A stretch of DNA of 64,000 bases from Paucibacter sp. PLA-PC-4 (GCF_026241155.1 NZ_JAPFGP010000004.1:349696-413695); one strand, 5' to 3'; shown: positions 47,498 through 56,575, counted from the first letter of the stretch. Translations and numbers: made by a program. Notes: a model not told the origin generated them from the letters alone.

Positions 47498-48052
47498 GCC
47501 GCTGCGCCGAAGCGGTATCGAGGGTCCGCGTTCCTCTTGGTCCCCGCCCTTGGCTGCACCCACTCCTCCACCGGTGTCCCGGCATTGTTCGCAGGCTTCA
47601 TCGCTACTACGGCAAGGTCTGACTTCTCCAGCCAATGCATCATCGGCGTCGGCTCCTCACCTTCCCGATGCGGGCCGCCGGCCACGACTGGCGCCAGCGG
47701 TCAGACTGGAGATCTCCCGGTTCCCGAGCAAGGAGCGTGCGGCATGCCAGGGTCTACGACCACGCCGGGTCGCACGGGCGCTTGCGATGGCGCGCCCAAG
47801 CGTGTTGCCTTCCGCAGATCGGACGGCGTCGGCACCTGGATCGAAATTCTTACGCGGCTCAATGGCTGGCCTACACGTACCCCTGTCAACGCTTCGTCGT
47901 GCACCTCACGGTGCCCAACGCAAGACTCGGGGACAACATGATTCGCTATACCTTGCTGTGAGGGACTTGCACCCTTTGCTCCTTGCCGGTCTCCCGGCGC
48001 ACCCGACCGAAGTTTGAGCCGGATTTCCCCACACCTAGGCGAAGCGCGGCTG
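47498..48052. other. Non-coding stretch, probably decayed element
   Basis: Several plus-strand frames stay open (for example 47550-48017) but the products are Ser/Pro/Arg-rich in every frame and no family is recognisable. It lies between the nirK region and the Rrf2 gene and resembles leftover sequence of a mobile element; I cannot name it. Confidence 0.35.
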
Positions 48053-48544
48053 CTATTTTTTGTCGGCCCTGATCTTGCGTACTGAAGGGAGTTCCCCGGC
48101 CTGATGTGACGTCAGCCCTCCGGCGTGGCATAAGGCGTCGAAGTCCTTGGCGAGATCGCCGAGACTCACGGATCGAAGCTTCTTCACCAGCAGCGCCTCG
48201 GCCTGTGCCAGCGCTTCATCCAAGGCGGCGTTGACGATACTCTCGACCGCGCATTGCGGGTTGTCGGTCGTGTTGCCGATGGCGAATATGCGCGGCCCCC
48301 CCACTGCGTTGTGGATGTCCAGAAGCGTCACCGACGTAAGGCAACAGGACAGCTTCCAGCCGCCGCCATGGCCTTTTTCAGAGCTGACGAAGCCGGCCTT
48401 CTTCAGGCCCGACATGGTTCGCCTGACGACAACCGGATTGGTGTCGAGCATCTTGGATATCTGTTCGGAGGTGAAAGGCTCATCGCGCTGCGCCATGTGC
48501 AGCAGCACGTGGAGCATCCGGGAGAGGCGGCTATCGCTTCTCAT
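48053..48544 (-). CDS. Rrf2-family transcriptional regulator
   Basis: Winged-helix regulator of 163 aa (RLSRMLHVLLHMAQ, EQISKMLDTNPVVVRRTMSGL, GGGWKL). The three-cysteine cluster of NsrR/IscR is absent: only CC in the wing and one Cys in PQCAVES remain. It is thus YwnA-like and not an iron-sulfur NO sensor. The start at 48544 was chosen over 48598 since the helix-turn-helix begins there. Divergent from a flavoprotein it probably controls. Confidence 0.88.
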   Translation of the reverse strand: MRSDSRLSRMLHVLLHMAQRDEPFTSEQISKMLDTNPVVVRRTMSGLKKAGFVSSEKGHGGGWKLSCCLTSVTLLDIHNAVGGPRIFAIGNTTDNPQCAVESIVNAALDEALAQAEALLVKKLRSVSLGDLAKDFDALCHAGGLTSHQAGELPSVRKIRADKK

Positions 48545-48598
48545 GGCACAAGCCGGCTGCGAGCGTACCGGATCCTTGATCTGCAAATCATGGAGCAT

Positions 48599-48641
48599 TG
48601 TAAGTTGCGTGAACTCCTTCTAGTCCTTATCATGTAACTTG
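48599..48641. promoter_or_regulatory. Repeated half-sites between Rrf2 and flavoprotein genes
   Basis: TGTAAGTTG (48599-48607) and TGTAACTTG (48633-48641) are near-identical and lie in the AT-rich divergent promoter region. Candidate Rrf2 operator sites; evidence is only repetition and position. Confidence 0.4.
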
Positions 48642-48669
48642 TATAGTTTCTTAATTTGCAGGAGCATCC

Positions 48670-49560
48670 ATGGTCTACGACGCCATCATCATCGGAGGCA
48701 GCTACGCAGGTCTCGCAGCTGCAATGCCGCTCGCACGTGCGCGACGCAGGATTCTGGTCATTGACGGAGGCCAGCGCCGCAACCGTTTTGCGGACCGTTC
48801 GCACGGGTTCCTCACACAGGACGGCGCCAGCGCGGCCGACATCGTAGCGATCGGGCGGGAGCAACTCCTGGCGTACGACACGGTGGAATGGCTCGACGCC
48901 CAAGCGGGCAATGCAAGCCGGACCGACGTGGGCTTCCGTATTGAACTCGAAGGCAGGGATGCACGAACTGCAAAGCGGCTGGTCATCGCTACCGGCGTGA
49001 TCGATACGCTGCCTGCAATCCCCGGACTGGCAGAGCGCTGGGGGCGCCATGTCTTCCATTGTCCCTATTGCCACGGCTACGAACTGCACCAGGGGCGGAT
49101 CGGTGTAATCGGCACGTCAGCGCTGTCCATCCATACGGCCCTGCTGCTCCCCGATTGGGGGACGACAACGCTATTCCTCAACGATGCCGTGACACTTGAC
49201 GCGACGCAGCAGGCGCAGTTGCAGGCCCGTGGTGTGACAGTCGAGTCCGTCCCGGTGGACCGAATCGTCGGCCAGGCGGACGTTGTGCTGCGGGATGGCC
49301 GGACCATCACGCTTGACGGCCTGTTCACGTCAAGCCGAACCGCCGTTGCAAGCCCGACAGCGGCCTCACTCGGCTGCGAGTTCGCGGACAGCCCTTTCGG
49401 GCCAATCATCAAGACCGACGCCATGAAAGCCACGTCGGTACCGGGACTGTTTGCTTGTGGCGATGCTTCACGCGCGGGGGGCTCGGTGGCCCTCTCAGTG
49501 GGCGACGGAACGCTTGCCGGCGTCGCTGCCCACCAGTCCCTTGTCTTCGGGCAAGGCTAG
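48670..49560 (+). CDS. NAD(P)/FAD-dependent oxidoreductase (thioredoxin reductase-like)
   Basis: Flavoprotein of 296 aa: FAD-binding GGSYAGLAAA near the N-terminus, redox pair CPYC in HCPYCHGYE, NAD(P)-binding GVIGTSALS and the C-terminal FAD motif GLFACGDAS. It resembles small TrxR-like reductases found beside Rrf2 regulators. The physiological disulfide partner is unknown. AGGAG precedes the ATG. Confidence 0.9.
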   Translation: MVYDAIIIGGSYAGLAAAMPLARARRRILVIDGGQRRNRFADRSHGFLTQDGASAADIVAIGREQLLAYDTVEWLDAQAGNASRTDVGFRIELEGRDARTAKRLVIATGVIDTLPAIPGLAERWGRHVFHCPYCHGYELHQGRIGVIGTSALSIHTALLLPDWGTTTLFLNDAVTLDATQQAQLQARGVTVESVPVDRIVGQADVVLRDGRTITLDGLFTSSRTAVASPTAASLGCEFADSPFGPIIKTDAMKATSVPGLFACGDASRAGGSVALSVGDGTLAGVAAHQSLVFGQG

Positions 49561-49723
49561 CTGCAAAAGGCGGTCTGGTCGCCGATCTGCCGCTACATGG
49601 CTGTCGCTCTAGGGCTTCTGTGCCGACAAGCTGCGGTATCGCAGGAGTCGGATCGTCCCTGTTCGCCACACCAGCTTGTCCGGGCCGCTGTTGCGCGGCA
49701 CATCAAATTTCAGGAAATTCAAG

Positions 49724-50395
49724 ATGTCCAACTTCTCCGACCCCAAAGCCATTGTGGACTATGCTGAGAATGCAAGCCGACGTATCCCTGGCTTGAAAGA
49801 TATGCATCGCATGTCAGCCCTTCTGATGGCTGAGAGCACACCACCTGATGGGCGTGTGTTGGTTCTCGGTGCCGGCGGCGGCATGGAACTCAAATCTTTC
49901 GCTCAGTCGTTTCCAGGCTGGCGTTTTGATGGCGTCGATCCCTCCGCTGAGATGTTGGGCCTGGCAAAGGCGGCTCTCGGACCGCTGGCCTCGCGTGTTC
50001 AATTGCACCATGGCTATGTTGAAGCAGCGCCGCAAGGGCCGTTCGATGCGGCATCCTGTCTCCTGACACTGCACTTCACCGACGAAGCTGAACGCTACAG
50101 AATCTTGTGTGAGCTGCGTGCACGATTGAAGCCCGGCGGGGCGTTCGTCGCGATGCACTACAGCGTCTCTCAGGATCGTTCCGAGCGTGATCTGGCGTTG
50201 CGCAGGTGCGCTGTCTATGCCATCTCGTCCGGAGTCGATCCTGAGCAGGCAAGAGCGGCGACGGCGGCTATCGGTAAGCAGTTGCCCATCCTTGCGCCAG
50301 AGCAAGACGAGGAACTCATGCGCAGGGCAGGCTTCTCGGGCATCAGCACCTTCTACTCAGGTCTGGCATTTCGAGGATGGGTGGCGCATGCATGA
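49724..50395 (+). CDS. Class I SAM-dependent methyltransferase
   Basis: Protein of 223 aa with the Rossmann motif VLVLGAGGGMELK, acidic residue at the end of strand 2 (FDGVDPSAEM) and motif LKPGGAF. Helix-rich N-terminus begins MSNFSDPKAI. Substrate unknown. The start at 49724 was chosen from the family N-terminus. No operon partner. Confidence 0.88.
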   Translation: MSNFSDPKAIVDYAENASRRIPGLKDMHRMSALLMAESTPPDGRVLVLGAGGGMELKSFAQSFPGWRFDGVDPSAEMLGLAKAALGPLASRVQLHHGYVEAAPQGPFDAASCLLTLHFTDEAERYRILCELRARLKPGGAFVAMHYSVSQDRSERDLALRRCAVYAISSGVDPEQARAATAAIGKQLPILAPEQDEELMRRAGFSGISTFYSGLAFRGWVAHA

Positions 50396-50541
50396 GCCCT
50401 GCGACTCTCAGCAAAGGCGACTATCGAAAACGGTCCGAATCAACCGGCTTGATTGACCGGGAAGTCCCTGAAGAAGGGTTATGCAGACCTTCCCAATCTC
50501 CCAAAAAGTTACTTCAGGCTCGCCTCCTGCCTTTCTCGTGA

Positions 50542-51162
50542 CTATCGCGAATCAGAAAAGCCCCGGGCAATTTCATCGGCGGTCTCCAAGAGCTCTTCCC
50601 GCGTGGCGCCGTCGCGTGCCTGGATTGAAAATCCCTGAAGAACAGCCGCGAGGTGCCGCGCAACGGAATAAAGACGGGGTGGTTCGATCCACGGCGCCAG
50701 CAAGGTGGCAATTTCCAGGCGGAAGCCATCGCGACGCTGCCCCAGTTCCTTGGCAAGATCGTCATGATCCGGATGGGCGCACAGCATGCCGCTCGACACC
50801 ATGCAGCTACGCTCGCCTGCGGACGATGTCACTACCTCAATTGCCGTAGCCAACAACATGCGCACTGCCTGTGCCAGCGAGTCAGCCTCCCGAACGACGT
50901 TGCCCTCCACCAGGGGAAACTGCTGCGAGTAGCGATCCAAGGCACGCCTGTACAGACTAGCCTTGCTGCCAAAGACCCCATAGAGACTGGGGGGCGCCAC
51001 CCCGATCGCCTTGGTCAGCTCGCCCATGCCGACTCCTTCGTAACCATGGCGCCAGAAAAGGTGCATCGCGGTCTCCACCGCCTGATCTTCATCGAAGGTT
51101 CGAGGTCGCCCGGTCTTGCGGGGGAGCTGCGCGTGATTTTCGGATGCATGCGGAGAATTCAT
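50542..51162 (-). CDS. TetR-family transcriptional regulator
   Basis: Repressor-like protein of 206 aa. The N-terminal TetR helix-turn-helix is clear (GRPRTFDEDQAVETAMHLFW, GVAPPSLYGVFGSKASLYRRAL). The start at 51162 lies at the predicted transcription start, so its mRNA may be leaderless. It is divergent from the hydrolase-transporter operon, with the 20-bp inverted repeat between them as likely operator. Confidence 0.92.
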   Translation of the reverse strand: MNSPHASENHAQLPRKTGRPRTFDEDQAVETAMHLFWRHGYEGVGMGELTKAIGVAPPSLYGVFGSKASLYRRALDRYSQQFPLVEGNVVREADSLAQAVRMLLATAIEVVTSSAGERSCMVSSGMLCAHPDHDDLAKELGQRRDGFRLEIATLLAPWIEPPRLYSVARHLAAVLQGFSIQARDGATREELLETADEIARGFSDSR

Positions 51163-51230
51163 AGTGATCATTAAAAAACACTTGACGGCCGTCGTCAAGC
51201 TCAACAAAATAGTGTTTTTTAATGATCACT
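51163..51230. promoter_or_regulatory. Divergent promoter region with 20-bp inverted repeat (TetR operator candidate)
   Basis: AGTGATCATTAAAAAA... at 51163-51182 is repeated exactly inverted at 51211-51230. A second, 7-bp inverted repeat CTTGACG/CGTCAAG (51181-51199) lies inside. Promoters overlap it: plus TTGACG (51182) - 17 - CAAAAT (51205), minus TTGACG (51193-51198) - 17 - TTTAAT (51170-51175). The layout fits repression of both genes by the TetR protein. Confidence 0.7.
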
Positions 51231-51237
51231 AAACAAT

Positions 51238-52014
51238 ATGAATTCGCTGGAATCTGAAGCCCAGAGCTCGCTGAATCCTCATCAACATCCTGCTCCAACC
51301 TTCGTACTGCTGCACGGTGCCTGGCACGGTGGCTGGTGCTACTCCCGGGTCGCGCGCATCCTGCGAGCCAAGGGATACGACGTATTCACTCCCACCTTCA
51401 CTGGACTGGGCGAGCGGTCCCATCTGGCATCCCCCGCGATCAATTCCTCCACGCATGTTCAGGACGTTCTGAAGGTGGTCGCCTTCGAAGGGCTGGAAGA
51501 CATCGTGCTGGTCGGTCACTCGTACGCAGGCATGATCATCACAGCCGTGGCCGACGCGATCCCAGAAAAAATACGGGCGCTGGTGTACCTCGACGCCTTC
51601 GTTGGCGAGCATGGAAAGTCTCTTTTCGACATGGACTCCCCTGAGGCCACGGCCGCCTACATCGACCTGGCGCAATCGAACGGCGGCCACACCGTGCCGC
51701 CGCTTCCATCGGCCGTATTTGGCGTCAATGCAGCGGACCAGGCGTGGGTCGACTCGCGGTGCACGCCTGGATCGCTGGCCTGCTGGACCGAGCGACTCCA
51801 GCTGACCGGAAACCATGCCCACGTGACCAATCGGTCCTACGTTTTTGCGGCCGGTTGGACAGGTCCTTTCAGGCCGATCTATGAACGCGTCGTCGCCGAG
51901 GGCGGCTGGAGGACCTTTGAGCTCGACTGCGGCCACGATGTCATGGTCGACATGCCGCAAGAGACGGCGGACATCATTGAGAGCGCGGCCTTCGCTGAGC
52001 TAGCCGGGGCCTGA
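51238..52014 (+). CDS. Alpha/beta hydrolase (EstC-type esterase)
   Basis: Hydrolase of 258 aa with oxyanion motif LLHGAWHGGWCY and nucleophile elbow GHSYAG; the catalytic His is in ELDCGHDVMVD. Similar proteins are esterases of the EstC/salicylate-ester group. First gene of the TetR-controlled operon; EamA follows after 3 nt. Confidence 0.9.
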   Translation: MNSLESEAQSSLNPHQHPAPTFVLLHGAWHGGWCYSRVARILRAKGYDVFTPTFTGLGERSHLASPAINSSTHVQDVLKVVAFEGLEDIVLVGHSYAGMIITAVADAIPEKIRALVYLDAFVGEHGKSLFDMDSPEATAAYIDLAQSNGGHTVPPLPSAVFGVNAADQAWVDSRCTPGSLACWTERLQLTGNHAHVTNRSYVFAAGWTGPFRPIYERVVAEGGWRTFELDCGHDVMVDMPQETADIIESAAFAELAGA

Positions 52015-52017
52015 CCC

Positions 52018-52917
52018 ATGTCACGAACCGAAGTGGGCGCGGCCTTGCTGGTGCCTTTGTTCTGGGGCCTGCAGTTCGTCACGACTAAGCTGGGTGTCGA
52101 GGCCATTGCGCCACTGATGTTCGGCGCCTTGCGCTTTGCCGTCGTGGCGATGCTACTTCTGCCTTTCGCGGGCAAACCGAGCCGCAAAGAATTGACCGCA
52201 GCTGCGCTCATATCGGTTTTCTTCGGCGGGTTGGGGTTTGGCCTGTACTTCGCGGGCCTTCATCTTGGCTCAGCCAGCCTGTCAGCCGTGGTCGCGCAGT
52301 TGATGACCCCCTTCACTGTGCTGTTCGCATGGCCGCTGGTCGGCGAGCGGCCTTCCCCGAGGGTGCTGCTGGGCATCGCCGTGGCCTTCGCCGGGATCGC
52401 CACTGCACTCTTCGACCCGGACCAGGCGGCATCTGTAGCTGCTGCGGTGCTGGTGGCCGGCGGGGCTGCGGCCCAAGGCCTGGGCACGGTACTGATCAAG
52501 CGCTTGGGGCCTTTCAAGCCAATGCGATTGATCGCATGGATGTCGCTGTTTGCGATGCCGCAACTGCTGCTGGCATCGGCCTGGTTCGAACACGATCAAT
52601 TTCCGACGCTTCGGCATGCCCCCGCCTTTGCCTGGATGTCGCTGGCCTATGCAGCCGTGTTCGGCACCGTGGTCGCCTTCGGACTCTGGTTCTGGTTGGT
52701 AGGCCGTTGTTCGCTGGCACGGGTCGCACCCTTTGCCTTGCTGCAAACCGTAGTGGCTATAGCCGCCAGTGTTGTCTTCCTAGGCGAATCTGCCACCCCG
52801 TCGCTAATCGCGGGAGCCATGGTCTGCCTGGCCGGTGTAGCCCTAACCCAGTCCCACCGCACCGCTGCGCACACAACGCACGCTGTTTCCCCATCCGCCC
52901 ATCGGAGGACCGATTGA
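52018..52917 (+). CDS. EamA-family (DMT) exporter
   Basis: Ten hydrophobic segments in two EamA repeats, 299 aa (VPLFWGLQFVTTKLGV, and a second repeat GTVVAFGLWFWLVGR). Substrate unknown. Lies between two alpha/beta hydrolases, so the operon may hydrolyse and export a toxic compound. Confidence 0.88.
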   Translation: MSRTEVGAALLVPLFWGLQFVTTKLGVEAIAPLMFGALRFAVVAMLLLPFAGKPSRKELTAAALISVFFGGLGFGLYFAGLHLGSASLSAVVAQLMTPFTVLFAWPLVGERPSPRVLLGIAVAFAGIATALFDPDQAASVAAAVLVAGGAAAQGLGTVLIKRLGPFKPMRLIAWMSLFAMPQLLLASAWFEHDQFPTLRHAPAFAWMSLAYAAVFGTVVAFGLWFWLVGRCSLARVAPFALLQTVVAIAASVVFLGESATPSLIAGAMVCLAGVALTQSHRTAAHTTHAVSPSAHRRTD

Positions 52918-52918
52918 T

Positions 52919-53839
52919 ATGTCCGACACCCCAAGAGCCACAATCTCGCCATTCTTCCCGTCGCTCCAACCGCTTGATATCGAAGCCGGTGGAGTCCGCT
53001 TTGCCGGCGTCATTGGTGGCGAGGGGCCGCCGGTCCTGCTCCTGCATGGCTACCCTCAGACTCACATCACGTGGCGGCGAATAGCTCCCCAACTTGCCAA
53101 GAACCACACCTTAGTCATTCCCGATCTACCCGGCTATGGTGCAAGCCGCACGCTGGCGCCCACGCCGCGTTGGACGAAGCGACGCGTCGCCGAGGCGCTG
53201 GTGGCACTGATGGACTCGCTGAACCTTGAACGCTTCGCCGTAGTGGGGCACGACCGAGGAGCGCGCGCTGGCTATCGCCTTGCCATGGACCATCCTCTGC
53301 GGGTCTCGGCGTTTGCGTCCCTTACCGTCATACCCACATTGGATGCCATGAACGCCATGGATTTCAGAGCGGCGACGCGTGCGTTCCACTGGTTCTTTCT
53401 GGCTCAGGAGGCGGACCTGCCCGAGCGGATGCTGGCGGTGGACCCGGACGCCTTTATTGACCGGGCCCTATCCCGGATGACAGGCGGCCGCGAAGTCATC
53501 GAGCCTCAGGTTTTCGATGCCTACCGCACAGCCTTTCGCGACCCAATGGTGCGCCTAGCGATCTGCGAGGACTACCGCGCAGCAATGAACGAGGATTTGG
53601 CCCTGGACATCACCGATCGAGAATCGTCGCGAAAGATGCCGTGCCCCGTGTTGGTACTGTGGCCTAAGGCGGATGCGACATCCGATCAACCTAGTCACAT
53701 CGAAGTCTGGCAGCGATGGGCCAGCGACGTGATCGGTGCCGAAACTTCTGGCGGACATCTGCAGCCTGAAGAAGCTGCCGATGAGGTGCTGGCATCGCTC
53801 CTGCCGTTCCTTGCCAAGCACACTACATCGTTGGGATGA
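52919..53839 (+). CDS. Alpha/beta hydrolase (haloacetate dehalogenase-like)
   Basis: Hydrolase of 306 aa with HGYPQTHITWRRI and the nucleophile motif GHDRGA, where Asp replaces Ser. The Asp nucleophile and the following RAGYRLAMDHP place it with haloacetate dehalogenases and epoxide hydrolases. His of the triad is in SGGHLQPEE. GGAGG precedes the start; it overlaps the operon behind the EamA gene. Confidence 0.88.
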   Translation: MSDTPRATISPFFPSLQPLDIEAGGVRFAGVIGGEGPPVLLLHGYPQTHITWRRIAPQLAKNHTLVIPDLPGYGASRTLAPTPRWTKRRVAEALVALMDSLNLERFAVVGHDRGARAGYRLAMDHPLRVSAFASLTVIPTLDAMNAMDFRAATRAFHWFFLAQEADLPERMLAVDPDAFIDRALSRMTGGREVIEPQVFDAYRTAFRDPMVRLAICEDYRAAMNEDLALDITDRESSRKMPCPVLVLWPKADATSDQPSHIEVWQRWASDVIGAETSGGHLQPEEAADEVLASLLPFLAKHTTSLG

Positions 53840-54232
53840 GGTTGAGTTCAGTGGCAGGCCTTTGCCGTTGTGGGGGAGTCCATATACGAAAGCTCCTGCC
53901 CAAGCTCCACCACCGCGACAAACAGCAGCAGTCTCGCATCGCGTGCCGGCGGTGCCCGGAGTCAGCCAGCCTATGCAATGTGCCGGGCAAGCGACCAGAC
54001 GCGCGAAAAGGAGTCTTTGCAGTAATCAGGAGCTTATAAGCTCCTGATTATATCAAAAGCAGAATCTACCCGTACTTGGCTGGGCCAGCAGCGACGCGAA
54101 GGTCATAGGAATTTACTCGTATCTTTGTCTGGAATGCCCTCAATCGAGGGAACGAAGGGGCTCAAGATCTTGACAGTGTTTCGAATAAACATCATGCTAT
54201 GAGGCATAAATGCCTCATAGCACGACGAACGA
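53840..54232. other. Intergenic stretch with two perfect palindromes before the AbiE antitoxin
   Basis: No convincing gene. A 28-nt perfect palindrome occurs at 54023-54050 (arms TAATCAGGAGCTTA) and a 13-bp inverted repeat, TGCTATGAGGCAT with ATGCCTCATAGCA, at 54195-54222. The rest shows no signal I can read. Confidence 0.6.
54170..54222 (+). promoter_or_regulatory. Promoter and operator of the AbiEi-like antitoxin gene
   Basis: TTGACA at 54170-54175 and TGCTAT at 54195-54200 (19-bp spacer) suggest a promoter. The -10 and start site are covered by the 13-bp inverted repeat at 54195-54222, the kind of site AbiEi proteins use for autoregulation. Confidence 0.5.
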
Positions 54233-54241
54233 TTGGTTCCT

Positions 54242-55126
54242 ATGAACCGAACTCGCATACAGATCGCCAAGCCAGACATCCTGGCGTTTTTCAGCGAGGT
54301 GATGCCTCCGATCCTGAGGGAGCGGCAGATTGCGTCCGCCCTGGCGCAGCAGCGCAAGGGGTGGCGGTTGGCCCAAAGCACCACGCTCACTGCCTTCATC
54401 GAGTTTCTGCTCAAAAGCGGGCGACTCAAGCGGCACAAGTTCGACTTCCCCAACAGGCCGGAGACCGTGTACAGCTGGGGCACCCCTCCGACGATGGAGC
54501 TGCTGTTGCACCTCAAGGCCAACAGCTACTTCAGCCACTACACGGCCCTGCGCATGCACGGCCTCACGGAGCAGGTGCCCAAGCTCGTCTACATCAGCCA
54601 CGAACGCTCAACCCCGCCCTCGACGGGCGACGACATCACGCAGGCGGCCATCGACAAGGCCTTCCGCCAACCGGCGCGCGTCAGCCAGAACGCGGTGGAC
54701 TTCGGGGAGCTTCGCATCGTGCTCCTCAACAGCGCGAACACCGGAGAGCTTGGCGTCGTCGATCAGGAGCACCAGCAAGGCGAAGGTCCCGCCGCCAAAG
54801 TGCGGGTCACCAGCATCGAGCGGACACTCATCGACGCGGCAGTGCGCCCCACCTACTGCGGCGGCGTCGCGGAGGTGGCCAAAGCGTTCGAGCTCGCCAG
54901 GGGCGCGTTCTCAGTGAACGCCCTGGGTGCAATGCTGAGCAAGATGGGCTTCACCTACCCCTACCACCAGGCCATCGGGTTCTATCTGGAACGCGCCGGC
55001 TACCGGGACGGCGTCGTCGACATCATCCGGCGCTTCCCCATGAAGCACGACTTCTACCTCACGCACGACATGGCCGACACCCGCTACGAATCGGCTTGGC
55101 GCCTGCACGTCCCCAAGAGCTTCTGA
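54242..55126 (+). CDS. AbiEi-type antitoxin / transcriptional regulator
   Basis: Protein of 294 aa. The N-terminal winged-helix region covers about 1-85; the central AbiEi domain includes FSHYTALRMHGLTEQVP, and VTSIERTLIDAAVRP is the typical C-terminal motif. AbiEi proteins repress their own promoter and neutralise AbiEii kinases or nucleotidyltransferases. The start MNRTRIQ at 54242 avoids the upstream TTG. Its partner here is convergent, not co-directional. Confidence 0.85.
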   Translation: MNRTRIQIAKPDILAFFSEVMPPILRERQIASALAQQRKGWRLAQSTTLTAFIEFLLKSGRLKRHKFDFPNRPETVYSWGTPPTMELLLHLKANSYFSHYTALRMHGLTEQVPKLVYISHERSTPPSTGDDITQAAIDKAFRQPARVSQNAVDFGELRIVLLNSANTGELGVVDQEHQQGEGPAAKVRVTSIERTLIDAAVRPTYCGGVAEVAKAFELARGAFSVNALGAMLSKMGFTYPYHQAIGFYLERAGYRDGVVDIIRRFPMKHDFYLTHDMADTRYESAWRLHVPKSF

Positions 55127-55133
55127 TCCCAAA

Positions 55134-56075
55134 TCAGCGCGTCATCGCTGCCAGGACCTCGTTCGCCAGCTTGACCACATAGTCGAAGTAGAAGTCGAAG
55201 TCTTTGAGGTCGTAGGACGTGGCCATTGTCTGCCTGACGGCCTCGAAGTTCTGGCGATGGAACTCGCGCTCCTTGTCAATGTCGGCCAACCAGGCCAGCT
55301 CGACATGCTTCACTTTGAACATCTCCCGAGTGATCTGGAGCGCCCTCGCCTGCGTCAAGGTCAGGCCCAGTTCCTCGACCAGCACGTAGATGTCGATGAA
55401 GTCGCGAGCGCGCGGCGCGCCCGGCCGTGAGCGCTTCACCACTGGACCGTAGACCTCCATCTGCTGACAGATGGCCCGCAGCTTCTCGCAGGCGATCATC
55501 GTCGGCGAGTAAACAAAGATGCGGTAGCCATCGACCTCGGCGGGCTCCTTGTCCTCGACGTACTCGAAGCGGCTGATGTCGATACTGAACTTCGTCCCCT
55601 GCCCGATGTTCAGCGCCGATTTCCGCAGCTTGTCCATGTCCTGCTTCAGGGCCTCGTACTGCTCGGTCGAGGCGAGCTTGAACTCGAGGTCGTAACCGCC
55701 CCAGAAGCCGGCCAACTCGGGCGAGACCTGCGCGGGCTTCTCCGCCATCTTGAGGTCGAACGGCTCGTACCCCGCAGCCCGGAAGGTCTGCTGCAGCGCG
55801 CGCACGATCTTGGCCTGGACGCCCTCGACCCCGCCTTCGAAGTCCCTCGCCATGGAGAAGTCCAGGTCGATGGACTGGCGGGACGTCAGCTTGTGGATGA
55901 GGGCCATGGCGTTCCCGCCCTTGAGCACCAACTCGTCCATGAGGTCGTCGTCGGAGAACATGGCGGCGACGGCGAGCCGCTTGATCTTCGCCAGCGTCTC
56001 CAGCTCGGCGTCCTTGACCCTGACCATTGTCTTGCCCATAGCCTTGCCCTTCGCCTTGGCCTCACCTTTTGCCAT
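55134..56075 (-). CDS. AbiEii-type nucleotidyltransferase toxin
   Basis: Nucleotidyltransferase-fold protein of 313 aa. The GG motif (LKGGNAMALI) and the metal site IDLDFSM are in the first 100 residues; the remainder is the AbiEii helical part with RARDFIDIYVL. The N-terminus is Lys-rich. It ends 7 nt from the antitoxin gene, tail to tail, so the pair lacks the usual operon. Confidence 0.85.
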   Translation of the reverse strand: MAKGEAKAKGKAMGKTMVRVKDAELETLAKIKRLAVAAMFSDDDLMDELVLKGGNAMALIHKLTSRQSIDLDFSMARDFEGGVEGVQAKIVRALQQTFRAAGYEPFDLKMAEKPAQVSPELAGFWGGYDLEFKLASTEQYEALKQDMDKLRKSALNIGQGTKFSIDISRFEYVEDKEPAEVDGYRIFVYSPTMIACEKLRAICQQMEVYGPVVKRSRPGAPRARDFIDIYVLVEELGLTLTQARALQITREMFKVKHVELAWLADIDKEREFHRQNFEAVRQTMATSYDLKDFDFYFDYVVKLANEVLAAMTR

Positions 56076-56356
56076 GCAATCCTCGCCTGCAGCAGTCGTC
56101 GATGTCCGGCTCCATTCTCGGAGCTTTGGCGGCCAGCGCAGCACGCGCCCCCAAAGGAGGTGCATATCGCGCAGCAGCGCGCAGGCATGGGGCTCAGAAC
56201 ACGCTGGCGTCCGCATCGATGCAGCCAGGCGCAATGCAAGGCCACGAATCCCGGCGATCGCGGCAGGGACGAGGGCGCTGAATTTTGCTGAATTTCAGCA
56301 GCTAGAACCGAGCTGTCCGTGCCTAAACTGAATGGAACAGGACACGGGAGCACAAT

Positions 56357-56575
56357 ATGCAAGCACATCCACACAGCGTGTCGTCGAGTCTGATGCCCCA
56401 GGCTTTGCTGCGCCTGCCTAAGGTCATGAACACCACCGGGCTGGGTCGATCCACGATCTATCGCATGGTCGCCAAGAAGCAGTTTCCCCGACCGATCAAA
56501 ATCAGCGTCAGGGCCGTCGCATGGCGCCAGACAGACATTGCCGATTGGATCGAAGCGCGCACGCCACCTGCCTGA
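56357..56575 (+). CDS. alpA: AlpA-family regulator
   Basis: Small MerR-like DNA-binding protein (72 aa) of phage/island type, with LRLPKVMNTTGLGRSTIYRM and a recognition wing ending AWRQTDIADWIEAR. AlpA controls integrase or excision genes on islands. Its stop is adjacent to that of the next gene, convergent. Confidence 0.92.
   Translation: MQAHPHSVSSSLMPQALLRLPKVMNTTGLGRSTIYRMVAKKQFPRPIKISVRAVAWRQTDIADWIEARTPPA

Noticed and set aside
47550..48017. 155-aa plus-strand gene
   Set aside because: Low-complexity composition in every open frame, no RBS and no family resemblance.
48053..48544. NsrR-type NO sensor controlling nor and nir genes
   Set aside because: The Rrf2 protein lacks the three-cysteine cluster-binding motif of NsrR and is divergent from an unrelated flavoprotein.
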